DNA of 64,000 nt from Mycobacterium sp. ENV421 (GTDB lineage Bacteria; Actinomycetota; Actinomycetes; Mycobacteriales; Mycobacteriaceae), in assembly GCF_002887815.1 (NCBI RefSeq), contig NZ_PDHO01000022.1:16047-80046 (forward strand), written 5' to 3'. Shown here piece after piece: positions 47,687-54,925 of this stretch. The position numbers and the translations under genes are program-made. Each line of letters opens with the position of its first letter. The first letter of the stretch is position 1. The notes beneath the pieces were generated by a model that had not been told where the DNA came from, searched no databases, and saw only the letters and a program-made list of their open reading frames with translations.

Positions 47687-48724
47687 ATGGTCTACGAGAG
47701 CCTCGGCCAGATCACGTATCTCGCCAGTGACATCGGTTTCAATATCGACAATCTGCGAGACGGCTTCTGGCAGTTGACCATCGACGGCCTGTCGTGGGGC
47801 GCCATCTACTCTCTGGTGGCTGTTGGGTACACCCTGGTGTTCGGCGTGCTGCGACTGATCAACTTCGCGCATTCCGAGATCTTCATGCTGGGGATGTTCG
47901 GCGCCTACTTCTGCCTGGACATGATTCTCGGGTTCACCCCGAGCGGTAACGCCTACAGCAAGGGCGTCTTACTGACAGTGTTGTACCTCGGCATCGCCAT
48001 GCTGTTCGCGATGTTGGTATCAGGTTCGGCCGCAATGGGTTTGGAGCTGGTCGCCTACCGGCCGCTGCGTCGCCGCAACGCCCGGCCGCTGACGTTCCTG
48101 ATCACCGCCATCGGTATGTCGTTCGTGCTGCAGGAGTTCGTGCATTTTGTGCTGCCCAAGATCATCAAGGACTACGGCGGCAGCAACGCCCAGCAGCCGA
48201 TCATCCTGGTGCAGCCCAAGACCCAGTTCGAGATCTTCGGTGCGACAGTCTCCAACGTCACCCTGGTGATCATCGCGGCCGCGCTGATCTTCGCCGCGCT
48301 GACCGACATCGCGATCAACCGGACCAAGTTCGGCCGCGGCATCCGGGCGGTGGCCCAGGATCCGACCACGGCGACACTGATGGGGGTGTCCCGGGAACGG
48401 ATCATCCTGACGACGTTTTTGATCGGCGGTCTGCTGGCCGGCGCCGCCGCGCTGCTCTACACCCTGAAAGTGCCGCAGGGAATCATCTACTCGGGCGGAT
48501 TCCTGTTGGGCATCAAGGCGTTTTCCGCGGCCGTGCTCGGCGGAATCGGCAACCTGCGCGGGGCGCTACTCGGCGGACTGGTGCTGGGCATCATGGAGAA
48601 CTACGGACAGGCCGTGTTCGGCACGCAATGGCGTGACGTCGTCGCTTTCGTGTTGTTGGTTCTGGTGCTGCTGATCAGGCCCACCGGGATACTCGGGGAA
48701 AGCCTCGGAAAGGCGCGAGCATGA
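47687..48724 (+). CDS. livH: Branched-chain amino-acid ABC transporter, permease LivH
   Basis: 345 residues, about eight helices. LivH motifs: GLSWGAIYSLVAVGYTLVFGVLRLINFAHSEIFMLG at 30-65, and the cytoplasmic loop ATLMGVSRERIILTTFLIGGLLAGAAALLY, GGFLLGIKAFSAAVLGGIGNLRGALLGGL. ATG 47687 follows GGAGGCCGCC. Overlaps livM by 4 bp (ATGA). Confidence 0.95.
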   Translation: MVYESLGQITYLASDIGFNIDNLRDGFWQLTIDGLSWGAIYSLVAVGYTLVFGVLRLINFAHSEIFMLGMFGAYFCLDMILGFTPSGNAYSKGVLLTVLYLGIAMLFAMLVSGSAAMGLELVAYRPLRRRNARPLTFLITAIGMSFVLQEFVHFVLPKIIKDYGGSNAQQPIILVQPKTQFEIFGATVSNVTLVIIAAALIFAALTDIAINRTKFGRGIRAVAQDPTTATLMGVSRERIILTTFLIGGLLAGAAALLYTLKVPQGIIYSGGFLLGIKAFSAAVLGGIGNLRGALLGGLVLGIMENYGQAVFGTQWRDVVAFVLLVLVLLIRPTGILGESLGKARA

Positions 48725-49911
48725 GCGAGCAGACGCCAGGAAAGTGGTCGGGCCGGCTGCTGGCCCCCGGCGACGGTCTGCGCGGTTGGTGGTCGGGCCT
48801 GAGCCGGGTGCAGAAGTGGGGCTTCGGAATTGTGGGCTTCGCACTGCTGGCGTTGTCGCCGCTGCACCCGCCGCCGTTCTTCGATACGCCCGGAATCAGC
48901 TTCGGCGGCACCATGGCTCAGTTCGCCATGGTCGCGATCATCGCGATCGGCCTCAACGTCGTCGTCGGCCAGGCCGGTCTCCTGGATCTGGGCTACGTCG
49001 GCTTCTATGCCGTCGGCGCCTACACCGTCGCCCTGCTGACCAGTCCGGACAGCCCGTGGAATCAGCTCAGCGGCAGCGGGGCGTTCAGCGAGAACTGGGC
49101 GTGGCTGTCGTGCGTTCCGCTCGCGATGGCCTTCACCGCGCTCGCCGGTTTGATCCTGGGCATTCCGACGCTGCGGCTGCGCGGCGACTATCTGGCCATC
49201 GTCACATTGGGTTTCGGCGAGATCATCCGGTTGCTCGCCGACAACCTGTCCGGGATCACCAACGGTTCCCGCGGCCTCAACGGGGTCGCCTATCCGAGGG
49301 TCGGGCAGACCGACAAACTGCCCGACGGGGTGTTCTCGAGCGGTAACTCCACGGGCCATGCGAACTACGGCACCTGGTGGTTCTGGCTGGGATTGATCCT
49401 GATCGTCGCAATCCTGCTGCTGGTCGGCAACCTGGAACGCAGCCGGGTCGGCCGGGCCTGGGTGGCGATCCGCGAGGACGAGGACGCCGCGGAAGTGATG
49501 GGCGTCAACACGTTCCGGTTCAAGCTGTGGGCATTCGTGATCGGCGCTGCGATCGGTGGACTGTCCGGGGCGCTGTACGCCGGACAGGTGCAGTACGTCG
49601 CGCCGCCCACGTTCAACATCATCAACTCGATGCTGTTCCTGTGCGCGGTGGTGCTGGGTGGACAGGGCAACAAGCTCGGCGTCATCTTCGGGGCGTTCGT
49701 GATCGTCTACCTGCCGAACCGCCTGCTCGGCGTGCACTTCCTGGGCATCAACCTCGGCGACCTGAAGTATCTGTTCTTCGGCCTTGCGCTGGTGGTGCTG
49801 ATGATCTTCCGCCCACAGGGGCTGTTCCCGGTTCGCCAACAGCTGCTCACCTACGGTAAACGCGCCCGCTATCTGTTGCGCAGCGCCGACGAGTCGAAGT
49901 CGGCGGCATGA
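48721..49911 (+). CDS. livM: Branched-chain amino-acid ABC transporter, permease LivM
   Basis: 396 residues, about ten helices. Signature segments: VGQAGLLDLGYVGFYAVGAYTVALL, IPTLRLRGDYLAIVTLGFGEIIRLLADN, WVAIREDEDAAEVMGVNTFRFKL and ALYAGQVQYVAPPTFNIINSM. Coupled to livH and livG through ATGA overlaps on both sides. Confidence 0.95.
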   Translation: MSEQTPGKWSGRLLAPGDGLRGWWSGLSRVQKWGFGIVGFALLALSPLHPPPFFDTPGISFGGTMAQFAMVAIIAIGLNVVVGQAGLLDLGYVGFYAVGAYTVALLTSPDSPWNQLSGSGAFSENWAWLSCVPLAMAFTALAGLILGIPTLRLRGDYLAIVTLGFGEIIRLLADNLSGITNGSRGLNGVAYPRVGQTDKLPDGVFSSGNSTGHANYGTWWFWLGLILIVAILLLVGNLERSRVGRAWVAIREDEDAAEVMGVNTFRFKLWAFVIGAAIGGLSGALYAGQVQYVAPPTFNIINSMLFLCAVVLGGQGNKLGVIFGAFVIVYLPNRLLGVHFLGINLGDLKYLFFGLALVVLMIFRPQGLFPVRQQLLTYGKRARYLLRSADESKSAA

Positions 49912-50777
49912 CGCACGCCGCCGGCGGTCCCACCCAAGACGATCCGGACACCCCGATCGACGAGAGCCTGGCCGTGTTCGCCCGTGAGACCGACGTCGCC
50001 GAGGGGCAAACCCTTCTGGAGACAAAGGATCTCACCGTGAAGTTCGGCGGCCTGACCGCGCTGGATTCGGTGAGCTTCGAGATCAAGCGGGGCGAGATCC
50101 TCGGCCTGATCGGACCGAACGGCGCGGGCAAGACCACCTGCTTCAACGCGATCACCGGTGTGTACCGGCCGAGTTCGGGATCGGTGACCTTCGACGGGGA
50201 GCCGCTGGGCCGGATCAAGCGGCACCAGATCACCCGACGGGGGATTGCCCGGACCTTCCAGAACATCCGGCTGTGGGGTGAGATGACCGCGTTGGAGAAC
50301 GTGGTGGTGGGCACCGACGCGAGGCACAAGACATCGGTCCCCGGCGCGTTGGTGCGCACACCGCGGCACCGCCACGAAGAGCGTTCAGCCATCGAAAAGG
50401 CCGCTGCTCTGCTGCAATTCGTGGGCATCGCGCATCGCGGCGAGGAGAAGGCCAAGAACCTGCCGTACGGCGACCAGCGTCGGCTGGAGATCGCGCGGGC
50501 GCTGGCCACCGAGCCGAAGCTGCTGTGCCTCGACGAGCCGGCGGCCGGCTTCAACCCCAGCGAGAAAGCCGCGCTGATCGAACTGATCCAGGCCATCCGC
50601 GACGACGGCTACACCGTGTTGCTCATCGAGCACGATATGCGACTGGTCATGGGTGTCACCGACCGGATCGTGGTGCTGGAATTCGGCCGCAAGATCGCCG
50701 ACGGTCTGCCCGCCGAGATCCGCGACGACCCGGCCGTGATCGCCGCTTACCTGGGGGTACCCGATGACCAGCTCTGA
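49908..50777 (+). CDS. livG: Branched-chain amino-acid ABC transporter, ATP-binding protein LivG
   Basis: 289 residues with a ~40-residue N-terminal extension before the ATPase. Walker A LIGPNGAGKTTCFNAITG, Q-loop GIARTFQNIRLWGEMTALENV, signature reads LPYGDQRRLEIARAL (the LivG-type substitution of LSGGQ), Walker B LLCLDEPAAGFNPSEK and H-loop LIEHDMRLVMGV. Overlaps livF by 14 bp. Confidence 0.95.
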   Translation: MTHAAGGPTQDDPDTPIDESLAVFARETDVAEGQTLLETKDLTVKFGGLTALDSVSFEIKRGEILGLIGPNGAGKTTCFNAITGVYRPSSGSVTFDGEPLGRIKRHQITRRGIARTFQNIRLWGEMTALENVVVGTDARHKTSVPGALVRTPRHRHEERSAIEKAAALLQFVGIAHRGEEKAKNLPYGDQRRLEIARALATEPKLLCLDEPAAGFNPSEKAALIELIQAIRDDGYTVLLIEHDMRLVMGVTDRIVVLEFGRKIADGLPAEIRDDPAVIAAYLGVPDDQL

Positions 50778-51501
50778 CAACGCCCCACTGCTCGAGGTCC
50801 GCGACGCGGTGGTGCACTACGGCAGGATCGAAGCGCTGCACGGTGTTTCACTCGAAGTCCGGCAGGGTGAGCTGGTGACACTGCTGGGCTCCAACGGCGC
50901 CGGCAAGACCACGATGATGCGGGCGATCTCCGGTCTGCGGCCGTTGTCGTCGGGATCGGTGTGGTTCGAGGGCCGCGACATCAGCCGGGTCAAAGCCCAT
51001 CAGCGCGCCATCGACGGACTCATCCAGGCTCCTGAGGGGCGTGGCGTCTTTCCCGGCATGACCGTGACCGAGAACCTCGAAATGGGCTGCTACGGGCGCA
51101 AATTCGACAGCAAGACCGAACACCGTGAGCGCCTGGATTGGGTGTTCGAGACCTTCCCGAGGCTCGCCGAGCGCCGTACTCAGGTCGGCGGCACCCTGTC
51201 CGGTGGAGAACAGCAGATGCTGGCGATCGGGCGCGCGCTGATGGCCCGCCCACGGGTGCTGCTGCTCGATGAGCCGTCCATGGGCCTGGCGCCCATGATC
51301 ATTTCCCAGATCTTCAAGATCATCTCCGAGATCAACGCGCAGGGCACCACCGTCCTGCTGGTGGAGCAGAACGCCCAGCAGGCGCTGACCCGGTCGGACC
51401 GCGCCTACATCCTGGAGACCGGAACCATCACGCGCAGCGGCGTGGCCCGAGAGTTGTTGGCCGACGACAGCATTCGCGCGGCCTACCTCGGCGTGGCCTG
51501 A
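50764..51501 (+). CDS. livF: Branched-chain amino-acid ABC transporter, ATP-binding protein LivF
   Basis: 245 residues. Walker A LLGSNGAGKTTMMRA, the LivF stretch IQAPEGRGVFPGMTVTENLEMGCY, signature LSGGEQQMLAIGRALM, Walker B VLLLDEPSMGLAPMI, H/D-loop LVEQNAQQALTRSDRAYILETG. Ends the liv operon. Its TGA directly abuts the stop of the convergent map gene (TGATCA), leaving no intergenic base. Confidence 0.95.
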   Translation: MTSSDNAPLLEVRDAVVHYGRIEALHGVSLEVRQGELVTLLGSNGAGKTTMMRAISGLRPLSSGSVWFEGRDISRVKAHQRAIDGLIQAPEGRGVFPGMTVTENLEMGCYGRKFDSKTEHRERLDWVFETFPRLAERRTQVGGTLSGGEQQMLAIGRALMARPRVLLLDEPSMGLAPMIISQIFKIISEINAQGTTVLLVEQNAQQALTRSDRAYILETGTITRSGVARELLADDSIRAAYLGVA

Positions 51502-52275
51502 TCAGTCGGAGAGCTTGGTCAGCACGCGCGGACCGTGCTCGGTGATCGCGATCGTGTGCTCGGAATGGGCGGTGTTGGATCCGTCGGCCGACCGCAGTGT
51601 CCAGCCGTCCGGATCGACCACCAGCTGGTTGGTTCCGCGTCCCCACCACGGCTCCAGCGCCAGCGTGAGACCGGGTTTGAGCACCATGCCGCGGCCGGGC
51701 TTGCCACGGTTCGGCACGTGCGGGTCCTCGTGCATGGTGCGGCCCAGCCCGTGCCCGCCGAAGTCGGTGTTGACGGCGTACCCGGCAGCGGCGGCCACGT
51801 CGCCGATGGCCGCCGAGATGTCGCCGAGCCGCCCGCCCGGGACCGCGGCCGCGATGCCGGCGGCCAGGGCGCGGCGCGTGGAGTCGACCAGTGCGGTGTC
51901 CGCGGCGTCCGGGGTGTCGCCGACCACCACCGTGACAGCGGAATCGGCCACCCACCCGTCGATCGAGACGGCGAAGTCCAACTTCAGCAGATCGCCGTCG
52001 CGCAGGACGTAGTCCCACGGAAGACCATGCAGCACAGCATCATTGACCGAGAGGCAGATGACATTGCGGAACGGGCCGCGGCCGAACGACGGCGAGTAGT
52101 CCCAATAACAGGACGTCGCGCCGCGTTCGTCGATCAGCGCCCGTGCGCGGTGTTCGAGCTGCATCAGGTTCACGCCCGGCTCGGCGTCCTGCGCCAGGGT
52201 AGCCAGGGTGCGCGCGACGAAATCGCCGGTGACGGCCATCTTGTCGATTTCTCTGGCGGTCTTGAGTTCGATCAT
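51502..52275 (-). CDS. map: Type I methionine aminopeptidase
   Basis: 257 residues. Removes the initiator Met from nascent proteins. The five metal ligands are present with E. coli-like spacing: Asp100, Asp111, His175, Glu208, Glu239; substrate His83 in VLHGLPW. It lacks the N-terminal SH3-binding extension of the longer mycobacterial MapB form, so it corresponds to the short form. ATG 52275. Divergent from a small Xre-type regulator with a palindrome between them, which is unusual for a housekeeping processing enzyme. Confidence 0.95.
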   Translation of the reverse strand: MIELKTAREIDKMAVTGDFVARTLATLAQDAEPGVNLMQLEHRARALIDERGATSCYWDYSPSFGRGPFRNVICLSVNDAVLHGLPWDYVLRDGDLLKLDFAVSIDGWVADSAVTVVVGDTPDAADTALVDSTRRALAAGIAAAVPGGRLGDISAAIGDVAAAAGYAVNTDFGGHGLGRTMHEDPHVPNRGKPGRGMVLKPGLTLALEPWWGRGTNQLVVDPDGWTLRSADGSNTAHSEHTIAITEHGPRVLTKLSD

Positions 52276-52296
52276 CTGAGTACGGCTCCCTGCTGT

Positions 52297-52317
52297 CGGT
52301 ATTTTTATACCGTATAC
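52297..52317. promoter_or_regulatory. Palindromic operator candidate between map and the xre gene
   Basis: Perfect inverted repeat CGGTAT-TTTT-ATACCG (52297-52312), immediately followed by the palindrome GTATAC (52312-52317). It overlaps the TATACCGTATACT run that looks like the -10 region of the xre gene (start 52326) and lies 22 bp upstream of map. A site for autoregulation by the Xre protein is likely on position and symmetry. Confidence 0.55.
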
Positions 52318-52325
52318 TCGGCCGC

Positions 52326-52604
52326 ATGGTGCGTGTGCCGCTGACCCCGGAACAGATTCGAGCCGGACAGCGCCTCGGCGCGTTGATCAGGACGGCCCGG
52401 GCCGGCCGCGCACCCGAGCTCGTCGCCAACGAAGCGGGCATCTCGCCGGAGACGCTGCGCAAGATCGAGGTCGGCAGGCTGCCCAGCCCGAGTTTTGGCA
52501 CCGTCGTAAGCCTGTGCGAGGCACTGGGTTTGCCGCTGCAGGACGCCGTCGACGTATGGCGGGACGGCGATGCCGTGCAGGCTAGTCGACGCGAAACCGC
52601 TTGA
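52326..52604 (+). CDS. Xre-family helix-turn-helix regulator
   Basis: 92 residues, a single HTH_3 domain: LGALIRTARAGRAPELVANEAGISPETLRKIEVGRLPSPSF with a turn at EAGISPETLRKIE, then FGTVVSLCEALGLPLQDAV. No effector domain. ATG only 9 bp after the palindrome, so the leader is short or leaderless transcription is possible. Divergent from map; its last 23 bp overlap the convergent DUF167 gene. Likely a local repressor of itself and map (inference). Confidence 0.85.
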   Translation: MVRVPLTPEQIRAGQRLGALIRTARAGRAPELVANEAGISPETLRKIEVGRLPSPSFGTVVSLCEALGLPLQDAVDVWRDGDAVQASRRETA

Positions 52605-52809
52605 CCCGAGACGTCGCTCCGGCCGTCAACGTCACGGCGCTGCGCGCCACCCCCAGGTGCTTGGCGAGCAGCCGAGCCGCGGCCTCGGTGGCCTTGCCCT
52701 CGATGGCAGGCTCACGTACGAAGATCGTCAGCGAGCCGTCGTCGGCAGTCTCGACCAGCGGCCCCTTGCGGCTGCCCGGTTTGACGGTGACGACGACGGT
52801 CCGGCTCAC
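52582..52809 (-). CDS. DUF167 (YggU family) protein
   Basis: 75 residues. Family features: VVVTVKPGSRKG near the N-terminus, SLTIFVREPAIEGKATEAAARLLAKHLGV with the conserved GKAN-type segment (here GKAT), and ending GATSRVKRFRV. Small alpha/beta protein of unknown function, found in bacteria and eukaryotes. Same strand as and immediately adjacent to the thiolase gene, whose stop comes just before its start. Confidence 0.85.
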   Translation of the reverse strand: MSRTVVVTVKPGSRKGPLVETADDGSLTIFVREPAIEGKATEAAARLLAKHLGVARSAVTLTAGATSRVKRFRVD

Positions 52810-54045
52810 CTAGCGCGCGACGACCACCGACGAGCCGTGGCCGAACAGGCCCTGGTTGGCCGTCACGCCGACCTTGGCGCCCTCGACCTGACGTCCGGTG
52901 GCCTGGCCCTTGAGTTGCCAGGTGAGTTCGCAGACCTGGGCGATCGCCTGGGCGGGGATGGCCTCGCCGAAGCTGGCCAGCCCGCCGGAGGCGTTCACCG
53001 GAATCCGGCCGCCGATCGTGGTGGCGCCGCTGCGCAACAGCTGTTCGGCTTCGCCCTTGGCGCACAAGCCCAGATGCTCGTACCAGTCGAGTTCCAGCGC
53101 GGTGGACAGGTCATAGACCTCGGCCAGCGACAGGTCCTCGGGGCCGATACCGGCCTCGGCGTAGGCGGCGTCGAGGATCTGGTCCTTGAACACCCGGTCC
53201 GGTCCCGGCACCACAGCGGTGGAATCGGTTGCGATGTCCGGCAATTCGGGCAGGTGCTGGGGGTACTGCGGACTCTGCAGGCTCACCGCGCGCACCGACG
53301 GCACGCCGTGTACCGAGCCGAGATGCTTCTCGGCGAATGCCTTGCTGGCCACGATCACCGCGGCCGCACCATCGGAGGTCGCGCAGATGTCAAGCAGCCG
53401 AAGGGGATCGGAGACCACCGGACTGGCCAGCACGTCCTCGACGCTGGCCTCCTTGCGGTAGCGGGCGTACGGGTTGTTCAACCCGTGCTGCGCATTCTTG
53501 ACCTTCACCTGGGCGAAGTCCTCGAGCGTGGCGCCGTAGAGATCCATCCGGCGGCGCGCGAGCAGCGCGAAGTACACCGTGTTGGTGGCGCCGATCAGGT
53601 GGAAGCGCTGCCAGTCGGGATCGTTGCGGCGCTCACCGCCGACCGGGGCGAAAAAGCCCTTCGGAGTGGTGTCCGCGCCGATGACCAGCGCGACGTCGCA
53701 AAAGCCGGCCAGGATCTGCGCCCGCGCGCTCTGCAGGGCCTGCGAGCCGCTGGCGCAGGCCGCGTAGCTCGAGGTGACCGGGATGCCGTTCCAGCCGAGC
53801 TTCTGCGCGAACGTCGCACCCGCCACGAAGCCGGGATAACCGTTGCGGATGGTGTCGGCGCCGGCCACCAGTTGGATCTGGCGCCAGTCCAGGCCGGCCT
53901 CGGCCAGCGCGGCGCGGGCGGCGACGACGCCGTACTCGGTGAAGTCGCGGCCCCACTTGCCCCAGGGGTGCATGCCGGCGCCGAGGATGTAAACCGGTTC
54001 CGGCGGGCAGGAGCGAAGCGACTCGGGGGTGGTTGTGGCGGTCAT
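52810..54045 (-). CDS. Thiolase-fold lipid-transfer protein (Rv1627c type)
   Basis: 411 residues from ATG 54045. Thiolase superfamily SCP-x/nonspecific lipid-transfer group: YAACASGSQALQSARAQIL with the candidate nucleophilic Cys, DICATSDGAAAVIVASKAFAE, HLGLCAKGEAEQLL and the C-terminal ASGGLASFGEAIPAQAIAQVCEL. Such proteins act with a DUF35 partner, which lies upstream and overlaps by 4 bp (ATGA); thiolase-DUF35 pairs form complexes, for example in sterol side-chain cleavage as retro-aldolases or thiolases. Substrate unknown. Confidence 0.9.
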   Translation of the reverse strand: MTATTTPESLRSCPPEPVYILGAGMHPWGKWGRDFTEYGVVAARAALAEAGLDWRQIQLVAGADTIRNGYPGFVAGATFAQKLGWNGIPVTSSYAACASGSQALQSARAQILAGFCDVALVIGADTTPKGFFAPVGGERRNDPDWQRFHLIGATNTVYFALLARRRMDLYGATLEDFAQVKVKNAQHGLNNPYARYRKEASVEDVLASPVVSDPLRLLDICATSDGAAAVIVASKAFAEKHLGSVHGVPSVRAVSLQSPQYPQHLPELPDIATDSTAVVPGPDRVFKDQILDAAYAEAGIGPEDLSLAEVYDLSTALELDWYEHLGLCAKGEAEQLLRSGATTIGGRIPVNASGGLASFGEAIPAQAIAQVCELTWQLKGQATGRQVEGAKVGVTANQGLFGHGSSVVVAR

Positions 54046-54494
54046 TTCGCGATCTCCCATGCGTAGGTGACGCGCTCGGTGCCGTCGTCGTCGGTGTAGA
54101 GCGTCATGGTGGTCAGCTCCACCTCCATACCGACCTTCAAATCAGCGGCCAGCGTGCCTTCGACGACCTTGCCCAGCACGATCAGGCCCTCGTCGGCGAG
54201 CTCGACGGCGGCGACCGCGAACGGTTCGAACGGGTCCGGTGACGGGTAGGGCGGGGGAGGTGCGTAGCGATTCTCGGTGTAGCTCCACACCGTGCCGCGC
54301 CGCGAGAGCGGGACGGCGTCGAGGACATCGCTGTCACACGCCGGGTTAGGGCAGTTGTTGGCCCGCGGCGGGAACACATAGGTCCCGCACTGCGGACACT
54401 TGCCGCCGATCAGATGCGGCACACCGGCGTCGTCGTGGTCCCACCAACCATCGATCGCCGGTAGTTGCGTGGGGGCGTCTGGAGAAGCTGGCAC
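54042..54494 (-). CDS. DUF35/OB-fold protein with zinc ribbon, thiolase partner
   Basis: 150 residues from GTG 54494. Zinc-ribbon cysteines CPQCGTYVFPPRANNCPNPAC near residue 34-54, then an OB-fold domain (GTVWSYTENRYAPPPPYPSP, FAVAAVELADEGLIVLGKVVEG). Rv1628c type. It likely binds acyl-CoA for the adjacent thiolase and is coupled to it. The longer frame to 54914 overlaps the gene at 54600 and is not supported. Confidence 0.88.
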   Translation of the reverse strand: MPASPDAPTQLPAIDGWWDHDDAGVPHLIGGKCPQCGTYVFPPRANNCPNPACDSDVLDAVPLSRRGTVWSYTENRYAPPPPYPSPDPFEPFAVAAVELADEGLIVLGKVVEGTLAADLKVGMEVELTTMTLYTDDDGTERVTYAWEIAK

Positions 54495-54599
54495 GGGGTC
54501 ATCGTATGCGATGCGGGCCGCCGAACTGAAACGTGTTCCAGTTCCGTTTGCCTGGTCAAGTTGGGATCGGTAGCCGAACCGGCGGAGTGGACTCGTGGC

Positions 54600-54896
54600 A
54601 TGGGACTTTTCAAGAAACTGAGTGATCCCGCCCTGCTGGGCGGCCCGTCGAACAAGTCGGTTGCCGACGACGACCCGATCTGGGAACCGATCAACGGCAT
54701 CTCGTTGGGCAATTACGCCGAACTCGCCCTCACCGCGCAGAAACGCGGTGTCACCGACGAGGCCGGCATGATCGCGCTCGGTCGGGAACGCGGCTGGGAT
54801 CCGGCGGATACCAAGGCCGCGCTCGACGGGTGGGTGCAGCGGATGGGCCAGTCGATGGCCGTGGGACAGCGATTCCGCAAGCTCCTCGGGTACTGA
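54600..54896 (+). CDS. Small conserved-looking protein of unknown function
   Basis: 98 residues, ATG 54600 preceded by GGCGGAG about 11 bases away. Hydrophilic, mixed alpha-helical, opening MGLFKKLSDPALLGG, with WEPINGISLGNYAELALTAQ and RGWDPADTKAALDGWVQRMG that recur in some actinobacterial hypothetical proteins. No domain recognised. It lies between the DUF35 gene and polA. Confidence 0.7.
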   Translation: MGLFKKLSDPALLGGPSNKSVADDDPIWEPINGISLGNYAELALTAQKRGVTDEAGMIALGRERGWDPADTKAALDGWVQRMGQSMAVGQRFRKLLGY

Positions 54897-54925
54897 GTGT
54901 CGGGGGCGGTGCATAGAGTGATGGC

